Assembly: GCA_948470475.1 (NCBI GenBank)
Contig: OX419338.1
Location: 22,293,407-22,357,406, forward strand
Length of the DNA stretch: 64,000 nt
Reading direction: 5' to 3'
From: Galaxea fascicularis
Lineage: Eukaryota; Cnidaria; Anthozoa; Scleractinia; Euphylliidae
The translations under genes were made by a program, and so were the position numbers. This document shows, in pieces, positions 12,701-24,700 of the stretch. Position 1 is the stretch's first letter, and every line of letters starts with the position of its first letter. The notes below the pieces were generated by a model. It searched no databases, was not told where the DNA came from, and saw only the letters and a program-made list of their open reading frames with translations.

Positions 12701-15700
12701 GTACATGTACTAACTAAAGGTGAACAACAGAGTTAAGCCTCTACCCCTTACCTCAGACAATTAGGCTATGGCCCTATTGTACTAGACAGGTACAAGACTA
12801 CAACGAGTTGCAAAAATACTTGAGACACTGTACGCCATTTGGCCTTGAATGACGTTTCCATGATCTTCCGCTTTCCCTCCCCCTCCCCCTCTTATCAAAG
12901 TTGTTAACGGTGCAGCACCATGCTCGAAACTTTGAGGAACAACTTTGAAAGGGGGAGAGGGAGGGGGTGAGTATTGCATGTCACAGATTTGTTAGCAGCA
13001 GCGTTTTAGAGAAAGAAGAGACGTTTTTGATGGTGAATGTCTCAACAATTTTGCAACTGGTTGTAGCACAGCTTAACTGTGCAAATTTTGTACACATCCA
13101 GAGTGGATTTCGGATAACTAAAATATAACCTTACTACATTATCATACAGTAATAAATTGTACCCTGCATGTCTGCAGACTTTGTGCTTGTCTACGAAGAA
13201 GGAGAAAAAGCTCCTCCACCTAAACATCTGGAATATCGACAGAAGTTCCTGGGAAACTTGGCCAAATCTCAGCTGGAATTTGAAGAGGTGAAATTTATTA
13301 CTAAAATTACCACAACATATGACATAATCGGTCAAAAATACTGCACAAACAAAGTTTTACATTTTTTATTGCTGGTATGCTTGTAAGAGGGTCATAACAT
13401 TGTCGTGGAATACTTAAAGAATCTATTAATTTGACAGAGATATGCCAATATACAAGCAGTATTTTTCAAACAAATTGCAAAGTGAACAAGGTGCATTTCT
13501 TAGAATGTTAGTGGCACCTTTGACTTATTCATTAGGCAGTGGCTATTCATACAGGAGCAAGCTGTCCAACGATCTGAGTGAAAACATGGGTTTGGTGGGG
13601 AGTTCTCATTCCCGCAGGCTCACAATTCTATAGAAACCTTGTACAGCTGTGCCCATACAAATAGCCACTTCATACTGAGACATATGCAGTGCTTTCAATA
13701 AGCACCGACGGCCGATGAAAAGCATCAGCTACTTTGCTTAGATAAGTCAGCTACTTTTTCCCCTTAATTTAAGTAAGTTAATTAAAGATTCTTTGAAATT
13801 AAATTAAAGTTAAGTCAGTTACTCTTCTCTAACCAGCTGCCTACTTCAAATTTTGTTGAAGCCCCTGCATTAGGACATGCATTAACTTGCCTTTAAGGAG
13901 GCTCGAAAGGGTTTTTTGTTGATGTAGTGTTTGCGAAACGATGAAAGATTACAAAGAAGGATATTTAATGGTGTAGGCAAACTATATGTCTCCTTGGAAC
14001 TCTATTGTTGGGCTATATTTTAAGGGTGTTTGTGACATCATATCAGTTACCATGGCAATGCCCCAGGTCCACAAAAAGGTCCTCTAAATGTCAGTGTTTG
14101 TAAATTATCTGAAAAACAAATTTGGTGACCTACTGCTTTTATTTCTTTGTTGGAAAGCTGCCTAAATTCTTAAACTTTTCAGGCAGTATAAAAATAATTA
14201 TCTAGTAGAATTTAATATGTTTTAAAAATATGTTTCATGGCTTACAGAAAATTCTACAAGATAATTTTCCCCCCAAATTTTTTATTTGAAGTGCCATCGT
14301 GAATGGTACGTGCATGCAAAAATCAATATTAGTCACCGAGCAAAATTTCAAGCTAAAAACAAATGTTTTCCGCAGATTTTATTTCTGGTTCATACAATTT
14401 TACGCAGCATTTAACTCCTGGTTTTGCTTGATTTTGATTCATTCAGCTGACACGTGGACATTAGTTATGGCATGTGTAGATTGCGTGCGCACATGCAGCC
14501 TCCTTAAAAGAAAACTACAGGGATAAACCTGGGGTATAGGGAATTTCATACTGAAACTAAAACTAGTACAGTTATAACATGATTGTCAAAGTTTAACGTG
14601 GCACTGTAATGAAACTGTAAGACAAAAAGAGTCGAATGACGTTAGGTGACATCCACAAGCATTTAAGCTTAAAGCAAATGATACACAGTTCAACATTTGT
14701 TGACCAACAAATGTTGCAGCTGCTGTTCAACAAATGTTGAACAGTGTATCATGTGATGTTGAACGTTGAGATATGCCGTTCAACATGTTGAAAGTTGCTG
14801 AATGTTGTTGAACAAAAACAGAGCTTGGTTATATTCCGTTCAACAAGTTGCCGCAACATTTGTTGCTCAACAAATGTTGAACCGTGTATCATTCGCTTAA
14901 GGTTACAGTATGTTGCCCAGTTTCCGGCCACTGTAGTTTGTAATCGTTATAACTTCATGAATATGCACGAAAACTTTCTCAGTTTTATATCAAATAAAGT
15001 ACATTGACCTACCTTTAAAATGTTCAAAGGTTGGCTGCCTTCCTCGAGGACGTATACAAAACATGGATCCCCGGTCCATGGACCACCCCTGTGGACCATC
15101 CCTAATTTAATAAGCAGAACTACAATAAAGCCACAAAACTAAATTCAGCACTAATAGATGGCCAATGTTAATTAATTTCACAGCACTCGTGATGACGTTT
15201 TCGACCTGAAAGAATATCGTATCAAATGGAAACCACTGAAACCAGTCTTTTCTGTCCGTTGCGTCTTTCAGACTTACTAAAACGCCTTACTGGCTGAAAG
15301 CATATCGTCTTGCGTTCACTGTAAGCAAGATTATTTCGAGAAGGGTGTCATTTGAAAGGCCGCCATCTTGCATATCAAGCAACCTCGTTCCCAGGGTAAA
15401 AAGAAGAGAGGCCGAAGGAAGCCTGGGAAGAGACATCACGTACCCCCTCCCCCCACCCCCTCAGTATTTGCCTGCTCGCCGATATTGATGTTCAGTGGAA
15501 CACCATGTAACATTCTCTTGTAAGGAATTCAAAGCACATGGATGTTGTCTCCAGCTCCACTGACTTAAAACTGGATTTTATCATAAGCTCGGAACGGAGA
15601 GTAAATTCGGCTGTTAGCGGCACCCAATTCCAAATTTTAGTAAAATTCAGCTAAATAAAAATCGGGAGTGGTCCACAGTGGTGATCCATGGACCAGGGGT

Positions 15701-18700
15701 CCATGTTTTGTACACGTTCCTTCCTCGAGTATTCCAGAAACTATGACATTTTCAGGCCAGCTAGTGCAGTTTCTGGCCATTGAGATATAGAACAGTTCCT
15801 TGAGGCCGTTCGACTTTTAGCCGACTAAGACCGACTTGTCAGTCCCTTCGCTACAAATATATACCTTAGTCTTGGGCAAGATTTCCACACAGCCCCATAC
15901 ACAATTATACATGCATTTTGTGACTCAAACTCTATTCGTCATCGGAACAGGGTTAGTATGGTATTGATGCATGTATAATTAACGTATGGGGCTGTACGGA
16001 AATCTTTCCCCTTGAAAGGAATAAAAGAAGCAATGTATGCAGTGAATATGTGTGCCCTATTCAGTGTGAAATCTGTGTTTCACTTGACGGAGACCTGGGA
16101 CTAGAAAAACAACATGGCGGCTTGATCACCGATCGCAGAGCAGACGGGAATGAATTTGACGTCGCTTTGGATGAATTTTGAGGTGACTTACGCCTTCCAA
16201 AAGACAGTTTGAGGACTTTTAATTCAGTCTGAGTTGATCTGAGTAGGTTCGAATTGATCTTACGCCTTCAAAAATACATTTTTGGGCATTTTACTTCAGT
16301 CCGAGTTGATCCGGGTAAGTCCTAGTGAATCTGACTCGGACTAGTCCGAGTCCGTTGATCCGGTCCAACTTTTGTACTGCCTGATCTAAACTCTGTCAAA
16401 AAATTATGAAGCTCCTTAACATATTTCCTACTTTGCTTTTATGCGGTAACTTTGGTGTGCAGTGAAACTCGCAAAAATTAACTCACCTGAACAAAATTCT
16501 TCCTTGCTCGTTCGTTTCTTGAATCGACTTGTCTCGAAGCGACTTTGTATCGAAACGACCGAACTCCGCCAAAAACCATCTATTTATAGCTTAACTGTTT
16601 GTACGCTTCGGTGGACGAGAAATTACAAATCTCAACGATTCTTTGTTTTTTGGGCCGGAAACTGAAACTGGGCAACACACTGTAGACTAACATCAGCCAG
16701 ACCTACTAACTCTGCATCAGGTATTACATGAACAAGCGCGGTTACGTTGATTAAAAGCCTTTACATCACTGTCATACAGTTATGAGAGCTTATAAAAACT
16801 CACCTTTGAGCGCACAAAAATAGGAATTTTCACTACCTTTTGAAATTTGTATAGGAAATCGAACGACCTCGAGTACAATTCAGGATTGATAGGTACGAGT
16901 GGTTTGAGTTCTCAAAATTGCACGAACCTTTAGTCGAGTGCAATTTGAGAAATGAAAACTACGGCTCTATCACCCTGCAGGATCTCAGATAGGACATGTT
17001 CTTCGCTGATCACTCTTAAAATAAAATTACATAAGCTTGACAAGTCCTATTTTGAATCGACAGGAGGTGACACAAGACAAGAAAGTCAAGTTACATTTTA
17101 TCAAATGTCACGCTCCTTGGGAGGTACTTTTGTTCTATGCAGAAGAATTGAACTTCAGAGCTCCTTTAGAGGTGGGTTATCTGTGTGCATTGGTTCATTG
17201 AAGGCCCCATTCAAAACTCAAACCAGTCAGAGTACTGGTATGGAAAGAACTACCCTAAACCCCACATTCCCATACATTTAAGCTTACATTTCAAATAGTT
17301 TGGCAAATTAGTAATGGTGATAGGACTGAGTGTCCAATTCAGTCTGTAATCATATGAGTGATAACAAAATCGGATGACCACATAGCAGAAGTCCGATTTG
17401 TTTCATCACGAGTATGATTACAGACCAAATTGGACAACACAAAGTCCTGTTACCAATAATTTATTAATCATATCTATAACCAAATAGTTCAAGAAAAAAA
17501 TAAAAGGAAAATATGAAACTGTAACTGCCCTCCTCCAGTGCATGTGTGATGGTGTGTACTGTCCAATAACACTGTCCTATTTGGGCAAGAATCATTGCTG
17601 GTGATGGCCAATCAGATGCGAGAATTTTGTCATACACCTGTAGTTACTATTAGTAATGGTAATAGGACTGTGTGGAGTCCAATTCAGTCTGTAATCATAT
17701 GAGATTAACAAAATCAGATGACCAAGGAGCTGGAGTCCAAGTTGTTTCATCACAAGTATGATTACAGACTGAATTGGACGACTTGAAGCCCTGTTACCAC
17801 TTAATCGTATCTACAGTAGAACAAAATTTGAGAAAGAAATAAGAGAAAAACTTTTCAGGAAAAAATAGTTTTCACCCTGAGATGTGTAATAAAAAACGTA
17901 TGAGAGTGCAACTGTGCTCTTCAAGCTTGTACGTGATGGTGCATACTGTCCAATAACTTGGGCATGACATGTACTGTCCAATAACACTATCCAATTTGGG
18001 CAAAAATCATAGCTGGTGATGACCAATTAGATGCAAGAATTTTGTTGTAGTTACGATTATATGGTAGGTATATTGGAGAAATTGCAATATAATGAGACTA
18101 GCAAATCTTCCACAAGACTGACCCTTTCTTATACTTACAGTAACATGCTCATAACCCCAAATATTTTTTTGCTAAAATGAATCTTTGCACCTGTTCAAAA
18201 TGCATTGCGCCCTTTTTTTCCCCTTGTTTTACCAAATCTTGACATTTTATAGGCTTTAAAACTGAGCATCGTTTGTTTCACGACCGAGTCAGCAGGGGCA
18301 TGGGTCTATTCCTGAATTGACGCCACAAGGTGCAATGCATTTCAAATAGGTGCAAAGATTTATTTTTGCAAAATACACACAATGTAATATTTCAGGGTTA
18401 TATGCACTTAAAAAGAAAAATCAATACTACAAGGTGACCTCCTGCAAAAACCTGACCCTGCAAACTGTGAAATTTAACTAAAATTTTGCAAGATGTGTTT
18501 TCTGACAACATTTTTCTGTATTAAACACCCCTTAACAATAACTTTTATCATTTGTCATCAGACATTATCATAATTTGTCATCAGACATGTTCGCTCTGGT
18601 GATGACCGACGTTAACAGATGTGAATAATGAAAAAAGTGACGTGCTATGCAAAATTCTGGCATCAGGGTGATGTTTCCAACATCTCGAATATCAAATCAG

Positions 18701-21700
18701 CTTGAACAGAGCTAATATGCCCCTACTAATAGTCTTTCACAATTTTCATTAAGATCGGTAATAGTTTACAAAGCCATGGGGGAAGTCCAGCAATTTGACT
18801 TGGTGCTAAGATTAGTTATGTTATCTGTCGCCTCAGATTCGTTCATCTCAGAAAATAAACTGGTCAGAACGGATGCTGGAAAAGTTCCATGTGCCAAACA
18901 TTTTCAAGGATGATGTTCCAGGCCAACCAAATGATTATTTCACTTGCACATTTCAGGCAAACAAACTCAACAAGTAAGTTAATGTATAAGAAGTGACTTA
19001 TGTACATGTAGTTCAGTTTGCAAACGTTTAAAACTGCAGCCTTACATGTAGGAGTATGGAGATATTCTTAGCAGCAAAATGGCTGGTAAAGATTGTCAAT
19101 AGTTATTAGAGTACTTTTTCACTGAGCATTACAAAACCAAACCCAAAATGAAAACTCATGAGTCACAACAGATGCAAACAGTAAAGTGAACAATCAGAAT
19201 TCAAATCGTAATTAAAATTGAGCATGTAACTTGCAAAGTGCATGAATATGAATAAAGAAAGTCACAATATTGATTACATATATATGTTGTGCCGCGTAGC
19301 ACTATAAACACATACAAGTGATGGAACAGAGAATTAACTCAGAAGTGTAAATTAAAGTGATCATGAGTTTCTATTAGCACTTTAATTTACACTTCAGAGT
19401 TAATTCTCTGTTCCATCACTTGTATGTGTTTATAGTGCTACGCGGCACAACATATATATGTACCCTTACTTTCTCTTTGCCGCAATTCACCATCTCAATC
19501 GTCCCCGACTTTCTCTATCCGACCTTGTAGCTTAGTCGGCCTAGCAACGGTAGATCTAATCCGGAGGTCGTGGGTGCGATTCCCACCGAGGTCATGAGAA
19601 TTTTTTCTTTGCCTCGTGTGGTTCCCTGATACCCTTTACTAGGGCTAACGCCCAGTGGGTTTTTCATGGGTTTCTATTAGCACTTTAATTTACACTTCAG
19701 AGTTAATTCTCTGTTCCATCACAATATTGATTGTTTTCTTAAATTGTTGCAAAAGTAGGACGAGTTAATTGATTAAGCAGAACATCTTAGTGAAGCAGAG
19801 TGAATAGTCAGCTATGTATGATTATGTCCTTGACCAACATTCAGTTGAAAATAGCTGCATGATCAGAAGTGAAAGTAAACAACATTTTCTAGGTTCATTG
19901 GCCATGAAGATCCAGACACATACTTTACAGAAACAGAAAGAACAAGAGTGGTAAGCATTCTTAATAATAAATTGTTGAATCTGTGGGAGAGGGTGGCCAT
20001 ATTTAAGCTTGAGAGAAAACAAAGATTAGGATCTAGATGTACTGAAACCTAAGAGAAATTTAACTTAACCCCAACACACAAAAGGTTACATGGCTATAAT
20101 TATCATAAATATTCATTCATGTAGAGTTGCGTTTACAATCTCAGTCATTTTTCAAGGGGTCTGAGTTTTCGAGGTCTGAAGTTTCAAGGTCTGAAGTTTC
20201 AAGACACCCGTGCTACCAGTCAGTTAATCACTGCACCACTCTAGTCATGAAATATATGAGAATCAGTGAATGTAGGGATCCATTGACTGCATGACTACAA
20301 CTGCAAGTGATTCACAGCAGTGGATAACTTTTCTTTGTTAATAAAGTTGTGGACTCTTTCTTTCAAGGTGTACGAAATCATGGAGACTGCCCCATATGGC
20401 AAACGACAAAAAGGAGAAATTGGTATGATGACAGATAATGGTATATCTACTTAATAAGCTCACATAGCTTTCATTTCATGGCAATGTTAAATTACAAGAG
20501 ATACAAGGTTGGCCACAGGCAGCCCAGACGTTGTTTGTGATTTACATACGTCACGGTATTGTGTTACATTGAAGAGAATATGTGAAAATGGTTCGAAAAT
20601 CGCTCTCCAATTCAACTTGTAGTAAAGGATTTAAATAAAAGAAGCTTAATACCTTAGTCTCCGCTTGTGTTATTTTGAAGTCTTTGTGGCAGCTGAGTTG
20701 TTCTAAAGTCATTCTAAAGCCATTTTGATGATTTAAACTTTTCCAGGTTTGCCTTCCATTTCCTAATAGAAAGCAAACCTGGAAAGGTTTAAATCATCAA
20801 AATGGCTTTAGAACTACTTTAGAACAACTCAGCTGCCACAAAGACTTCAAAATAACACAAGCGCAGACTAAGGTACGCTTCTTTTATTTAAATGCTTTAC
20901 TACAAGTTGAATTTACAGGGCTGTGCTCTAGTGGCGCCCGGTCGCCCCTGGCGACTTACTTTTGCCATTGGGCAACCAGGAAATATTAGTTTTTGCACCA
21001 AACTTATATGCTGGGTGCCCTGGATTTCAAGGGTTTAGAGGTTTGGGCGCCCAACTACTTTTCTTAGAGCACAGCCTCGATTTAGAGAGATTTTCGAACC
21101 ATTTTCATACAATCTCTTAAATGGCTCAAAACGTAACACAATACAGTCATGTATGTAAATCACAAACAACGTCTGGGCCGCCTGTGGGTTAATTGGCATG
21201 GTTTAAGTGGAATTACTGTCAGTAATATCTTCAAACTGCTACAATGGATTTATGGAAAAGTAAGGGCACCTGTTTGCAATACTGGTAAGGTGGCCTCATG
21301 TTGTCTTGATGGGGATGACAACAATGACAGTAAAACTAACAGCAAAGGGCAAGAATTATTGATATGAACCAATTTTGTGTGTAGGCATCAATCGTCTTGT
21401 TGAGGAAGGTGTTTTTACAGCCGGATACCCTCTTCATGTGGTGAGTTTCCTGGTTTTATTTTCTGACATTTAGAGGAATAAAGAAATGAAATCAGTGTTG
21501 TAAGTCAAAATAAAAATTCAGGCTAAATGTATGTATGTATACGTAATTGGCCACTCCCCATCGGGGGGTTTTCAGGACCAATGTAAACAAATAGTGATAA
21601 ATAAACATAACTAGGTTAAGAATCCCAACTGGCGGGAGGCAGACCAGTTGGCTATTTACAAGCGTAGACGAGAAGTTGACGCGACTTACAGATTTCAAAT

Positions 21701-24700
21701 CCAGCGCTCTAACCACTCAGCCACGCTGCCTCCCTGATCTATGTTGAAATCTCAATCTCAATCTCAATCTGAAATCTCAATCTAAGCTCAATCTATGTTG
21801 AAATCAATTTTGTTTCTCTCCTAGCCCTAATTATTTGTGGATTGGGGTTAAGAGACAAAGGAAATTGAGAATAAAACCAGATTTAAATCAGTTTAATGCC
21901 TGTGTCGCAAATGGAGGTTGGGTGCTCAAGGATCTGGAGACTGGTACCAACGACCCAACCCCTGGTCGGTGGAACACCCCATAAGCCTGCCCTACCGGCA
22001 ACCCAGCCACAAGCCCCGCCCGCCATGCCGAAAGGACCTCCAGGTTGGACAACCCGGAGCAACGGGGGCTCGTGGCCACTCCGCCACAGCCCCCCAAGGG
22101 ACTGGACCTGAGGCACCCAACTCCAACTAAAGTGAAGACTATGCAATACCTGCTAAACCAACTGACTGGACACCTGGGTCAGAACTCTAGTAGGTATGCG
22201 GATATACCGTTGGTAAGCATCACTCAACCACCAGCCTGAAGTCTTGATGAGGTGATCTGGGATTCCCCAAGAAGCTGTGACCTGAGTAAGAACCATGATA
22301 CCCTGTGGAGTGTAAGATACTGCACCATGGATGACAGCCGCTGCCGAGTCGAGGGACGCCCATCAGCAAAGCAAAACAGCAGCCCTGGATACGGGCCCCG
22401 CAAAGCCAGGAAGTTACCAAGGGCCGCCACAGGGCAATTAACACTGTTACCACGGCCCACGTAGATGACACAGCCAACGCGGAAGGGGTCAGTCTTAGAG
22501 AACTTAATGTGAACTCTAAAACAAGTAGGATCCACCAACGCATCAGCTTGTACGTCACTAACCCCTAGATGGATACTGGGGTCAAATGGGGAATTAGTGG
22601 TGAACTCGCCTGCACGCAAGAAACCAAAAAAATCAAGGCAACACGCCGCCCAGAGCATGGCATGGTCATGGCACTTCAAGTCTAAGGAACGCTAAATGAT
22701 CTGCAGGAGGTCAATCGTAATCGGGAGGCGAGACGGGGGAGGCGAACCCTGAACACGCTTTATACCCCTCAATAAACGCTGCAGCTGCAAACAGTTGACC
22801 AGGGGATCAGGTAAACCATTGTCAATGTGAAGGGACCGCACTGCACTGAGGTACACCTTGATGGATGAGTGGTGGAGGTAATCAGCCAACAATGATGCAA
22901 AACGCATGAGTGATTGTTCGTCGGCTGGCACAAGGACCCCCTCTGGGCTCAAAAGGCTCTCCTGATGGCAGAAATTGGCATAGCGACGCTGGGCGGATAA
23001 GTAAACCCGACGTGTAGATGGAGCAAGGCCCTGAGTGAGGAATAACTTGCAGCGCTGTCAGGAGAGCTGGAATAATTGGCATAGGAGCTTCCGCGGCTTG
23101 AGGGGCCAGGTGCCGAAAACGCTGAAGCTGGAAATGAGAAAGAGAATCCGCAACAGGGTTAGCTTTTCCCCGAACTGATGACGCTGTAAAAGAAAACGAA
23201 TGGCGCACTGCCAACAAAGCCAAGTAACTCAACAAAACCATTAAGTCTGCATCTCTGGAAGTACCTGACGACAATACAGCCACCACTGACTCGTTATCAC
23301 ACAGGACCTCGACCCGCCATGAGGACCACTGAGAACCCCACAAATATGCTGCCACAACAATAGGAAACAGTTCCTTATAAGCAATAGATAGGGGTTGTTG
23401 AGAGGCCGACCACGCACCGCAAAACCATTGGCCGTTGAAGATCGCTCCATAGCCCAGAGAGCCTGCGGTATCTGAAGAGACTTGGAAGTCAGGGAGAGGA
23501 GCCCACACAGGCATCAAAAAGAAACTAAGACCGTCCCAGCTCTGAAATAGTTCCCACCACCAAATCAGGTCCAGATGAAACTCCTGGTTTAGCCGAATGG
23601 GGTGGTAGTCACGCCTGAATGTACACAACAAGTTGATCATCCGACGGAGAAATGTCCTACCCTGGGGGGCAATCTTACAAACATGGTGGAGTTGACCGAT
23701 AAGGGACTCCAGCTCGCGTCATTTGCAGAAACGCTTAGCTGACCAAGACTCTAACAGTGCAATGATCCATCTCTCTTCTCCACCGGCAGCCGGGCCTGTA
23801 GTGTCATTGAGTCCAGCTCAATTCCTAGGATGGATAGGCATGTAGTGGGGCCCTCCAGTTTACGTGGGTGAAGGGGGAGGCCAAGGATGGAACACAGCTG
23901 GATGTACGCCTGTAAGTTGTAGTGACAGACTGGAGAGGCTGGCGGACCCAATGTCATAAAATCATCCAAATAATGACAAAGGAAATCAACCCCGTAGTTG
24001 TGAGTCAGTATCCATTCGACCATGTCTGCAATGGAAGTAAAGATCTATGGCGCTGAGCGTAGACCAAAGGGAAGAGCCATGTCCACATAATATTTATCAC
24101 GCCACTTCATGCCCAGGAGGGGACGATCCTGCGGATGGATGGCCACATTGCGGTAAGCACTGGCCACATCAAACTTGGCCATAAGAGTTCCCCGGCCCCG
24201 AGCCATAATGCCATTGATAAAAGAATCAACAGTGACATGCTGAACTGAAAATAGAGGCTTGGGGATGTCGTTGTTGACGCTGTGACCCTCAGGAGATGAG
24301 AAATCCAGAATTAAATGCCACTGACCGGGTTGGTTGTTCTTTGGCATAACCCCAAAACGGCTGATGTGCAAAACTGGGAAAGGCAAGGTACTGAACGGGC
24401 CTGTCACCCTCCCGCACGAGACCTCTGTCTCAAGGTAAGCATCTATGACTGACAGGTGAACAAGGGCAGAATGCATGTTAGAGGAAGCTGAACGCAAGCC
24501 AACTGATGACGCCTCAAAACCGATGTGGAATCCCTCTTTAAGACCAGTAAGAACGTAGGTAGCTGCTGCCTGATCAGGGTAGTCACGCAACTCAGCTTGA
24601 AACTGGGACAACTGCAACAGGGAGACTTAATGTACAGAGGCTAATGGAGAAAAAGAACGAACTGGAACAGGACCGCTGGTTGTACAGCTTGAGCCTAGAC

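Noticed and set aside
15182..15290. Possible anoctamin exon after a CACAG acceptor
   Set aside because: All frames hit stops or lack the family motif, and it lies within the 15049-15718 transposon.
19521..19593. Possible functional tRNA gene
   Set aside because: Good acceptor and T arm, but poor D and anticodon stems, and it lies inside a unit with target duplications, so it is a SINE head.
21896..22239. Plus-strand open frames rich in Pro and Gly
   Set aside because: GC-rich shadow of the 3' part of the DIRS element on the other strand; no domain.
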